64,000 nucleotides of DNA from NCBI RefSeq assembly GCF_029958925.1, contig NZ_CP124616.1:1798001-1862000 (forward strand), read 5' to 3'. Origin of the DNA: Tropicibacter oceani. Its GTDB lineage: Bacteria > Pseudomonadota > Alphaproteobacteria > Rhodobacterales > Rhodobacteraceae. The notes below the pieces were generated by a model. That model did not search any database and was not told the DNA's origin. It was given only the letters and a program-made list of their open reading frames with translations. Shown here in pieces: positions 8,747-16,246 of the stretch (the stretch's first letter is position 1; each line of letters opens with the position of its first letter). A program made the translations under genes and the position numbers.

Positions 8747-9541
8747 ATGAACATGCAATCAACACCAAAACTGCCGTTCTATCAGCCCATCGCCCGCGAA
8801 TGCGAACTGTTCGAGACGGCCCATGAAAACGGTTTGCCCCTTCTTTTGAAGGGGCCGACCGGCTGCGGCAAGACGCGCTTTGTCGAACACATGGCCGCAA
8901 GGCTGGGCAAGCCGCTGTATACGGTGGCCTGCCACGATGATCTGTCCGCCGCCGACCTGATCGGGCGCTACCTGCTGAAGGGGGGCGAAACCGTCTGGGT
9001 CGATGGTCCCTTGACCCGCGCGGTGCGCGAGGGCGGCATCTGCTATCTCGACGAGGTGGTCGAGGCGCGCAAGGACGTCACGGTTGTCCTGCATCCGCTG
9101 ACCGACACCCGCCGCACCCTGATGATCGACCGCACCGGAGAAGAGCTGGTGGCGCCCGCGGGCTTCATGCTGGTGGCATCGTACAACCCTGGCTACCAGA
9201 ACGTGCTGAAACGCCTGAAACCGTCGACCCGGCAGCGGTTCCTGTCCATCGCCTTTGATTTCCCCGACGCGATGACCGAAATCGCCGTGGTGGCGCAGGA
9301 AAGCGGGCTGGAGCCGGGGCGCGTTGCGCCGCTGGTCCGGCTTGCGGGGCATATCCGCAGCCTGTCCGGAATGGATCTGGAAGAAGGGGTATCGACCCGG
9401 CTGGTGATCTATGCCGCGACGCTGATGGCCGGGGGCATGGGCGTCGATCAGGCGCTTGAGGCGGCGATTGTCCAGCCGCTCAGCGACGAAGCCGATGTCG
9501 CCGTCGCCCTGCGCGACCTGATCGCCACGATCTACGGATAA
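8747..9541 (+). CDS. norQ: NorQ, MoxR-type AAA+ ATPase for NO reductase maturation
   Basis: AAA+ ATPase of the CbbQ/NorQ/NirQ family, 264 residues. Walker A is GPTGCGKTR (about 36-44) and Walker B is the ICYLDEVVEARKD segment. Together with the VWA protein NorD, NorQ is thought to insert or activate the non-haem iron centre of NorB. It lies three bases after norB and five bases before norD, in the standard norCBQD order. It is a cytoplasmic protein. Confidence 0.95.
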   Translation: MNMQSTPKLPFYQPIARECELFETAHENGLPLLLKGPTGCGKTRFVEHMAARLGKPLYTVACHDDLSAADLIGRYLLKGGETVWVDGPLTRAVREGGICYLDEVVEARKDVTVVLHPLTDTRRTLMIDRTGEELVAPAGFMLVASYNPGYQNVLKRLKPSTRQRFLSIAFDFPDAMTEIAVVAQESGLEPGRVAPLVRLAGHIRSLSGMDLEEGVSTRLVIYAATLMAGGMGVDQALEAAIVQPLSDEADVAVALRDLIATIYG

Positions 9542-9546
9542 ACGCC

Positions 9547-11433
9547 ATGCACCTGCGCGACCTGATGGAACCCGAAGAAACCGTTGGCAATCTCTGGCAT
9601 GACATGGCCAGCGGCATCGGCGCCGACCCGGGATACCCGGAGGCGGGCGTGACGCTTGCATCGGTCCGGCCCAGCCTTGCACTGCTGTTCCGCGCCCTTG
9701 GCGGCGCGGCCGGGGTCGAACTGGGCGAAGCGCCCGCCACGCTGGCCCGCCACCGCCGCCCGCTGCGCCGCAAGCTGGGGGCCGAGCGCGACCGCGAATG
9801 GGTGGCGGGGTATGATGGTGAACGGCTGGCGCTGCCCCCGGTCATCGCCGTCTTTGAGGATCGCGCCCTGAACCGCGCCGCCTATTTCTGGCTGACGGCG
9901 CTGGCCGCTGTCAGCGACCTTGCCGGGGCCGATCTGCCCCCGGACGGTCCGGCACGCGACTGCGCCCAGATCCGGTTGAACGCCAAAGCCTCCGATGCGG
10001 CCTATGCCCGCTGTCCCGGGCTGCGCGGCAGTTACCAGCGCATGGCGGCGCTTTGCGCGCAGGGGCGCCCCGAAGTTGTCCGCCCCCCGCACGAGGCAGC
10101 AATGGAACGCGCCGTGCGCGACCAGCTGTGCGGGCAGGCCCCGGTGCTGGCATCGCAAACCGCGCCGCGCGGTCACATGCCCTTTGCGCCGGTGCCGATC
10201 TGGCTGCGCTTTGCCATCCCCGGTGCAGGGATGACCGCCAGCGAAGACCAAAACGCCCCCGCCGCGCCGCCGCCCAGTGCCGCGCAGACCAGCCGCAAGC
10301 TGGGCGCGCGCAAGGATCAGGACCAGCATGGCCGCAAGGACAGCTTTATCATCCACCGCTTTGAATCGATCCTGTCCTGGGTCGAATCCATGAACATCAA
10401 CCGCAGCGTCGACGATGACGACGACGAAAACGCCCAGAAGGCCGCCGACGATCAGGATCAGATCACCCTGTCGAAACACGACCGCAAGGCCGCCACGCGC
10501 CTGCGCCTGCATCTGGATCTGTCGCCCGCCGATGCCGACCACGAGGCGCTGGGCGGGGAATTCACCTATCCCGAATGGAACCACCGGGCGCGCAGCTACA
10601 TGGACGGTCACTGCCGCGTGCTCGAAGCGCCGGCGTTGCCCGATCCGGCGCATGTCTTTCAGCCCGACCCGCGCCGCATCCGCGAAGTGCGCCGCCAGTT
10701 CGAGGCCCTGCGCCCGCGCCGCATCGTGCAACCGCGCCAGGTCGACGGGACCGAACTGGACCTTGACGCGCTGCTGTGTGCGCGCGCCGACCTGCTGGCC
10801 ACCGGGCGCGGATCGGACCGCATCTGGCAAAGCGCGCGGCAGATCGAACGCGATCTGTCGGTGGCCTTCCTGATCGACACCTCGCGCTCGACCGAGGCGG
10901 CGATCGGCGATACCTCGGTCATCGAGGTCGCGCGCGAGGCGATGGCCGCGCTGGCCTGCGGGATCGACGCGGCCGGGGACCGGCTGGGCATCTGGGGCTT
11001 TTCCTCGTTGCGGCGGGACCGGGTCTTTGTGACCCGCTGCAAGGATTTCGACACCCCGATGGGCCCCGACATCACCGCCAACATCGGCGCGCTGAAACCG
11101 GGGCACTACACAAGGCTGGGCGCCGCGATCCGCCACGTCAGCGCCCACCTGTCCGACCAGCCCTCGGCCCGCAAGCTGTTGATCGTGCTGACGGATGGCA
11201 AGCCGAACGATCTGGACCACTACGAAGGCCAGCACGGCATCGAAGACAGCCACATGGCCGTCCGCGAGGCCCGCCGCGCCGGGCAAAGCCTGCACGGCGT
11301 GATCATCGACGAGGATGGGCAGGACTGGTTCGCCCGCATCTTTGGACGCGGCGGATTTAGCCTGCTGCCCAATCCCGAACGCCTGACCCGGGCCTTGCCC
11401 GACATCTATCGCAGCCTCACGCAGGAGACATGA
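9547..11433 (+). CDS. norD: NorD, VWA-domain NO reductase activation protein
   Basis: Large accessory protein (628 residues) with a C-terminal von Willebrand factor A domain. The MIDAS motif DTSRS lies near residue 444 and the later TDGKPND segment near 545. An acidic, low-complexity stretch (DDDDEN and neighbours, about 290-310) separates the N-terminal part from the VWA domain. It works with the NorQ ATPase in maturation of the NorBC complex. It ends one base before a tiny membrane-protein gene. Confidence 0.93.
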   Translation: MHLRDLMEPEETVGNLWHDMASGIGADPGYPEAGVTLASVRPSLALLFRALGGAAGVELGEAPATLARHRRPLRRKLGAERDREWVAGYDGERLALPPVIAVFEDRALNRAAYFWLTALAAVSDLAGADLPPDGPARDCAQIRLNAKASDAAYARCPGLRGSYQRMAALCAQGRPEVVRPPHEAAMERAVRDQLCGQAPVLASQTAPRGHMPFAPVPIWLRFAIPGAGMTASEDQNAPAAPPPSAAQTSRKLGARKDQDQHGRKDSFIIHRFESILSWVESMNINRSVDDDDDENAQKAADDQDQITLSKHDRKAATRLRLHLDLSPADADHEALGGEFTYPEWNHRARSYMDGHCRVLEAPALPDPAHVFQPDPRRIREVRRQFEALRPRRIVQPRQVDGTELDLDALLCARADLLATGRGSDRIWQSARQIERDLSVAFLIDTSRSTEAAIGDTSVIEVAREAMAALACGIDAAGDRLGIWGFSSLRRDRVFVTRCKDFDTPMGPDITANIGALKPGHYTRLGAAIRHVSAHLSDQPSARKLLIVLTDGKPNDLDHYEGQHGIEDSHMAVREARRAGQSLHGVIIDEDGQDWFARIFGRGGFSLLPNPERLTRALPDIYRSLTQET

Positions 11434-11434
11434 C

Positions 11435-11608
11435 ATGCGCGTCCTTGCCATCCTTTTCGCCGGCCTTGCCGCACCCGCCTTTGCCGCCGGCTTTGACCGA
11501 CCGATCCCACAGGCGCAATCGGCCACCGCCGAATTCTGGTTCGGCCTGGGCAGCCTTGCGCTGATCGTCGCGCTGGTGGTGGTGCAGCGGCTGGTGTCGC
11601 GGCGATGA
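11435..11608 (+). CDS. Tiny exported or membrane protein downstream of norD
   Basis: A 57-residue open frame starting one base after the norD stop, with an AGGAGACA-like ribosome site inside the norD end. It begins with a signal-peptide-like run (MRVLAILFAGLAAPAFA) and ends with one hydrophobic helix followed by a basic tail. I do not recognise a family. Its position suggests a NorF-like accessory role, but sequence alone does not show this. It overlaps the next small gene by four bases (ATGA), which supports translation. Confidence 0.6.
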   Translation: MRVLAILFAGLAAPAFAAGFDRPIPQAQSATAEFWFGLGSLALIVALVVVQRLVSRR

Positions 11609-11844
11609 ACGGGCAGGGCTGGTCGACCGCGCGCATCGCGCTGGCCCTGTATCCGTTCGGGGCAGGGGCCATGGCGGTCAATGTCTTCTTTGCCTCGCTG
11701 ATCTTCAGCTGGGTCGGGTTGCCGGTGCTGAACACAGCATGGTCCATTGTCCTGGGGTGCCTGATCGGCGCCCCGGCAACCTGGTATTTCGCCCGCCATA
11801 TCCGCCGCCTGATGGACCAGGCCGAACCGCGCGCCAACGACTGA
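11605..11844 (+). CDS. Small two-helix membrane protein in the nor operon
   Basis: A 79-residue protein with two hydrophobic helices (about 11-37 and 43-61) and the segment PFGAGAMAVNVFFASLIFSW. Similar small membrane proteins recur in Rhodobacteraceae nor clusters, but I cannot assign a name or function. The ATG overlaps the previous stop (ATGA). The next gene, nnrS, has its ribosome site (CAGGAG) right after this stop. NorE, the subunit-III-like protein of Paracoccus, is absent here, so this may stand in for small NorE/F accessory subunits; that is speculative. Confidence 0.7.
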   Translation: MNGQGWSTARIALALYPFGAGAMAVNVFFASLIFSWVGLPVLNTAWSIVLGCLIGAPATWYFARHIRRLMDQAEPRAND

Positions 11845-11856
11845 CAGGAGCTCGTG

Positions 11857-13050
11857 ATGCCACAAACGTCGATGCAACAAATCCGCGCCTGGCAGGGCCC
11901 GGCGCTGTTCAGCTACGGGTTTCGCCCGTTCTTTCTGTTCGGGGGGCTGTGGGTGGTGCTGGCCATGCTGCTTTGGCTGTCGGCGCTGACCGGCGCGATT
12001 GCCTTGCCGACGCGGTTCGATCCGGTGTCCTGGCACGCGCATGAATTCCTGTTCGGCTATCTTGGCGCGGTGCTGGCGGGATTTCTTTTGACGGCGGTGC
12101 CCAACTGGACCGGGCGCCTGCCGATCGTCGGCTGGCCGCTGGCGGCGCTTTTCGCGCTGTGGGGGGCCGGGCGGATCGCGGTGCTGGTTTCGGCGCTGCT
12201 GCCTGACGGGGTTGCGCCGATGCTTGACCTTGGGTTCCCGCTGGTGCTGGGCGCGGTGATCCTGCGAGAGATCGTGGCCGGCAAGAACTGGCACAACCTG
12301 ATTGTGCTTGCGCTGCTGGCGGTCTTTGCCCTGGCCAACGCCCTGTTCCACCTTGAGGCGGCCGGCTCAGGCCATGCTGCCCAGGGGCTGGGCCTGCGGT
12401 TGGGGGTGGCCACCGCGATCATGATGATAGCCGTGATCGGAGGCCGCATCATCCCTTCGTTCACCCGCAACTGGCTTGCGCGGCAAGACAGCGCGCACCG
12501 GCCGGTCCCGCCGATGCAGAGCTTTGACAAGGTCGTGCTGGTCCTTTCGGTCGCGGCGCTGCTGTTGTGGACCGCATTGCCGGAGGCCCGCGTCACGGCC
12601 GCGGCGCTGGTCGTGCTGGGGGCGCTGCATCTGGTGCGGCTGTCGCGCTGGCAAGGCCTGCGCACCGGGGCCGAGCCTTTGGTCTGGGTGTTGCACCTGT
12701 CTTATGCTTTCATACCGCTGGGGGCCATGGCCATGGGCCTGGGCATCCTGACCGGCGCCGCCTGGCTGGCCGGGGCGCAGCATTTGTGGATGACGGGGGC
12801 GGTAGGCGCGATGACACTGGCGGTCATGACACGGGCAACGCTGGGCCACACGGGCCGGGCCCTGCATGCCGGGGGCCTGACCCTGACGGTCTACCTGGCA
12901 TTGTTCGGCGCGGCGGCGGCACGGCTGGGCGCCAGCGAGGTTCCGGCCCTGACGCATGTGGCGGGCGGCCTGTGGCTGCTGGCCTTTGGCGGTTTCGTTC
13001 TGGGCTATGGCCCCTTGCTGCTGCGCCCGAAACCGGGTGCGCAGGGATGA
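11857..13050 (+). CDS. nnrS: NnrS family haem-copper membrane protein
   Basis: Polytopic membrane protein of about 397 residues and about 12 helices, family NnrS, linked to nitric-oxide metabolism and defence in denitrifiers. The N-terminal FSYGFRPFFLFGGLW and the histidine-containing SWHAHEFLFGYLGAVLAGFLL are the recognised NnrS signature. The ATG at 11857 follows CAGGAG at a good distance; an overlapping GTG three bases earlier is less likely. Its stop overlaps the start of the damaged nnrU. Confidence 0.9.
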   Translation: MPQTSMQQIRAWQGPALFSYGFRPFFLFGGLWVVLAMLLWLSALTGAIALPTRFDPVSWHAHEFLFGYLGAVLAGFLLTAVPNWTGRLPIVGWPLAALFALWGAGRIAVLVSALLPDGVAPMLDLGFPLVLGAVILREIVAGKNWHNLIVLALLAVFALANALFHLEAAGSGHAAQGLGLRLGVATAIMMIAVIGGRIIPSFTRNWLARQDSAHRPVPPMQSFDKVVLVLSVAALLLWTALPEARVTAAALVVLGALHLVRLSRWQGLRTGAEPLVWVLHLSYAFIPLGAMAMGLGILTGAAWLAGAQHLWMTGAVGAMTLAVMTRATLGHTGRALHAGGLTLTVYLALFGAAAARLGASEVPALTHVAGGLWLLAFGGFVLGYGPLLLRPKPGAQG

Positions 13051-13715
13051 GCTGACTAGGCTTCGCGGCGGTCTTTGCCGCGTTCTTCGTGACGCATTCG
13101 ATCCCGGTGCGGCCCGCGAACAAGGCCCGGATCGCTGCGCGGATCGGGACGCGCGGCTTTGCGCTGGCCTATTCGGCGCTGTCGCTGGTCATGTTGGCGC
13201 TGCTGATCGGCGCGGCCGGGCAGGCCCCGCATGTCCAGCTTTGGCCGCAATGGCCCTGGCAGCGCCATGCGGTGCACCTGGGAATGCTGGCGGTCTGCCT
13301 GTTGCTGGCGCTGACCATCGCGCGGCCCAACCCGTTTTCCTTTGGCGGAGCCCGCAACGCCCGGTTCGATCCGCAAAGCCCCGGTCTGGTGCGCTGGACC
13401 CGGCATCCGATCCTGCTGGCGCTGGCGCTCTGGGCGGGCCTGCACCTGCTGCCCAACGGCGATCTGGCGCATGTGATCCTGTTTGGCGTTCTGGGCGGCT
13501 TTGCCATCGCGGGGCGCTGGCTGGTCGATCGGCGCAAACGCCGCGACCTGGGGCCTGATCGGTGGCAGGCTCTGCACAGGGCAGTGCAGGACGCGCCGCG
13601 GCTGCATGCGCCGGCGTCCTGGGCAGGCCTTGGCCTGCGCCTGGGGCTGGGGGTGGCCGGATTTGCGGCGCTGTTGTGGGCGCACCCCTATTTTGCCGGA
13701 GTATCGGCGCTCTAG
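13047..13715 (+). pseudogene. nnrU: nnrU with an in-frame TGA at codon 3
   Basis: NnrU family membrane protein (PF07298-like) needed for nitrite/NO reductase expression or activity in Rhodobacter. The expected ATG at 13047 overlaps the nnrS stop (ATGA). The frame then reads ATG AGC TGA CTA GGC TTC, followed by an open frame of 220 codons. The residues after the TGA (LGFAAVFAAFFVTHSIPVRP) are exactly the conserved NnrU N-terminus, so the TGA most simply replaces a TGG Trp codon. The only good downstream start is GTG at 13089, which would remove most of the first membrane helix. Either the gene is disrupted, or it is rescued by that GTG, or this is a sequencing error. Confidence 0.7.
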
Positions 13716-13736
13716 CGACCGGGCAGGCCTGCCGTG

Positions 13737-15644
13737 TCAGGTCCGCAGGACCGAGATCGGCTCCAACACCAGCCCTGCAACCTCGGCGCGCTCGGGTGTA
13801 TGGTTGAACCAATAGGTATGCGTGCCGTCAAAGCGGCGGCGAACGCCTTCGGGCAGTGCCAGGGTTTGCAGCCCGGCCTTGTCGCAGGCCCATTGCACCA
13901 CCCGGTCCATGCCCTGCGCGTCCAGCCAGGCGCCCAGATAGGCCAGGTTATCCTTGGCCACCATGATGCTGTCGCCGGCTTGCGTGTTTAGCACCGGTTC
14001 GGCGCTGCCTTCGAGTTCCTCGATGTAAAGCTGCGCGTGGCCGCCGCCCGCAAGCGCGCGCGGCATGTCCGGGCGCAGGGTTTCGACCCGCGACACCGTG
14101 ACATTCAGACCGGGCAGCGCCGGGGGCAAAGGCACCGGTATGGCAAAGCTGTCGCCGCGCGCCGCGGTGCGCGGACCCAGCACCGTGACGGCCTTGCCGC
14201 TGCACAAAGCGGCCTTGCTGGCCTCGGGCAGATGCATCAGGCCGGGGGCAAAGACCGCGCTATAGCCTTCGGGGCTGGCGCCGGGGCGCAGGATGTCGAC
14301 GGACAGACCCAACCGGCGCAGCGCGCGGTAGGTCTGGAACACCAGCTCGAAATACTCCAGCCCGCGTCCCTGCGGCTGGATCGCCCACATCCAGTCGGCC
14401 TGATAGTCAAAGACCAGTGCCACCGGGGCCTGCGCGGTGCCGACCTCTGGGGCCTTTGCCAGTTCCTGCGCCACTTGCCGGGCCTCGACGATGGCCGGAG
14501 CGTCCTGGCTGTCGGGACGCAGCAGACCGGCGTGCATCTGTTCCTGGGCAAAGGGCGCCTGGCGCCAACGGAAATAGCAGACCGCCTCGGCGCCGTGGGC
14601 AAAGGCCTCCCAGCTCCAAAGCCGCACCATGCCGGGCAGCGGTGCGGGGTTGTAGGGTGCCCAGTTCACCGGGCCGGGCTGCTGTTCCATGATCCACCAG
14701 CGCCCCCTGCCGACGGCGCGGTAGAGGTCATGGTGAAAGGCCTGGAAATCCGGATCGCCCTGTTGGGCAAAGGCGCGTTTATAGGCCGGATCGGCCTGTA
14801 CCCTGTCTTCGAGAAAACCCAGCGGATAACTGTCCCACGACGCGATCTCGAGATCGTCGCCAACCGCGAAATGGTCGAAATCGGTGATCTTGCCCATGTA
14901 GTTGTGGGCAATCGGCGCCGTGGTATGGGCGCGCAGAATATCCACCTGAAGCCGGTTGAACCGGACCACCTGCTCGGAGGCAAAACGGCGAAAGTCCAGG
15001 ACATGCGCCGGGTTGGGTTCGGTCACCGTCAGGTTGGGCAGGTCGATCTGGTCGAAATCGTCATATTCCATCGACCAGAACACATTGCCCCAGGCGGCGT
15101 TCAGCGCGCCGATGTCCCCGGCATTGCCGCCGCCATATCGGGCGCGCAGCCAGGTGCGGAACCCCCTGCGTGCGGCGTCCGAATAACTCAGAATGGTGTC
15201 ATGGCAGCCGTATTCATTGTCGGTCTGCCAGGCCGCCACATGCGGGTTGCCGCCATAGCGCTGCGCCAGTTGCGTGACGATGCGGGCGCATTCCTGGTGA
15301 TAGCCTGTGTGGCTGAAACAGTAGTGCCGCCGCGATCCGAACCCGCGCGGGCGGCCCTGTTCATCCAACGCCAGCATGTCCGGATGCCGGTCCACCACCC
15401 AGCGCGGCGGCGTGGCGGTGGGGGTGCCCAGAACCACCCTGAGCCCGGCCGCGCCCAGGGTTTCGATCGCACGGTCAAGCCAGTCAAAGCGGTAGTCGCC
15501 CGGGGCCGGTTCCAGCCGCGACCAGGCGAATTCACCGATGCGGACCCAGGTCAGCCCGGCCTCGGCCATGCGCCTTGCGTCCTCGGGCCATTGGGATTCG
15601 GGCCAGTGTTCGGGGTAATAGCAGCAACCAAGGGTTCGTTTCAC
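13737..15644 (-). CDS. Beta-galactosidase, GH42 family
   Basis: Cytoplasmic glycoside hydrolase of family 42, 635 residues, cleaving terminal beta-galactosides. The N-terminal GCCYYPEHWPESQW and the TIM barrel are typical. The acid/base glutamate is expected in AWQTDNEYGCHDT (near residue 142) and the nucleophile in WIMEQQPGPVNWAP (near 315). The C-terminal part contains the trimerisation and small beta domains. Its start overlaps the aldolase stop (ATGA), so it is the last gene of the galactoside operon. No signal peptide is seen, so oligosaccharides are taken up whole. Confidence 0.93.
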   Translation of the reverse strand: MKRTLGCCYYPEHWPESQWPEDARRMAEAGLTWVRIGEFAWSRLEPAPGDYRFDWLDRAIETLGAAGLRVVLGTPTATPPRWVVDRHPDMLALDEQGRPRGFGSRRHYCFSHTGYHQECARIVTQLAQRYGGNPHVAAWQTDNEYGCHDTILSYSDAARRGFRTWLRARYGGGNAGDIGALNAAWGNVFWSMEYDDFDQIDLPNLTVTEPNPAHVLDFRRFASEQVVRFNRLQVDILRAHTTAPIAHNYMGKITDFDHFAVGDDLEIASWDSYPLGFLEDRVQADPAYKRAFAQQGDPDFQAFHHDLYRAVGRGRWWIMEQQPGPVNWAPYNPAPLPGMVRLWSWEAFAHGAEAVCYFRWRQAPFAQEQMHAGLLRPDSQDAPAIVEARQVAQELAKAPEVGTAQAPVALVFDYQADWMWAIQPQGRGLEYFELVFQTYRALRRLGLSVDILRPGASPEGYSAVFAPGLMHLPEASKAALCSGKAVTVLGPRTAARGDSFAIPVPLPPALPGLNVTVSRVETLRPDMPRALAGGGHAQLYIEELEGSAEPVLNTQAGDSIMVAKDNLAYLGAWLDAQGMDRVVQWACDKAGLQTLALPEGVRRRFDGTHTYWFNHTPERAEVAGLVLEPISVLRT

Positions 15645-16246
15645 GGATGGGCCTCGTCATAGGCGGCGACGATCCGGGCGGCGCTTTGGGCGACCTGCTG
15701 TGTCGTCATGCCGGGTTTGTACAGGGCCGAACCGATGCCAAAACCGGTCACGCCCACCGCGAACCAATCGGCAAAGTTCGACGGCCCGGCGCCGCCGACC
15801 GCATAGGTCCGGGTGCCGGCGGGCAGCACGGCCTTGATTGCCTTCAACCCGTCGGGGCCGATCAGCGAGCCGGGAAAGAACTTGAGCCCGTCAGCCCCGT
15901 GTCGCAGCGCCGCAAAGCATTCTGTCGGGGTCATGACACCGGGAAAGGACAGCATTCCCAGCGCCTTGCTGCGGGTGATGACCGCCGGGTTGCAATCGGG
16001 CGAAACCACCAGGGTGCCGCCCGCCGCATGCAGGTTGGTCACGTCTTCGGGCGTCAGGACGGTGCCTGCGCCGATGGTCGCGTGATCGCCATACAGGTTG
16101 GCCAGCGTTTCGATTGACCGCAGCGGGTCGGGCGAATTCAGCGGCACCTCGATCGAGGTGATCCCGGCGTCGATTAGGGCCTGGCCGATGTCCGCGGCCT
16201 CGGGCGGGGTCAGCCCGCGCAGGATTGCGATGATGTTACGGCTCAC
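15641..16246 (-). CDS. dgoA: 2-dehydro-3-deoxy-6-phosphogalactonate aldolase
   Basis: Class I aldolase of the KDPG/KDPGal family (201 residues), splitting KDPGal into pyruvate and glyceraldehyde 3-phosphate in the De Ley-Doudoroff galactose route. The Schiff-base lysine lies in GLKFFPGSLIG, and SIEVPLNSP and GAGTVLT are family motifs. The GTG start at 16246 is chosen because AAGGAG precedes it; the longer ATG frame at 16297 lies deep inside the alpha-galactosidase gene. It overlaps that gene by 11 bases. The dehydrogenase, dehydratase and kinase of the pathway are not in the window. Confidence 0.9.
   Translation of the reverse strand: MSRNIIAILRGLTPPEAADIGQALIDAGITSIEVPLNSPDPLRSIETLANLYGDHATIGAGTVLTPEDVTNLHAAGGTLVVSPDCNPAVITRSKALGMLSFPGVMTPTECFAALRHGADGLKFFPGSLIGPDGLKAIKAVLPAGTRTYAVGGAGPSNFADWFAVGVTGFGIGSALYKPGMTTQQVAQSAARIVAAYDEAHP

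Noticed and set aside
13053-13055. TGA in nnrU as a selenocysteine codon
   Set aside because: NnrU has no selenoprotein relatives known to me, and codon 3 is outside any active site. TGG to TGA is simpler.
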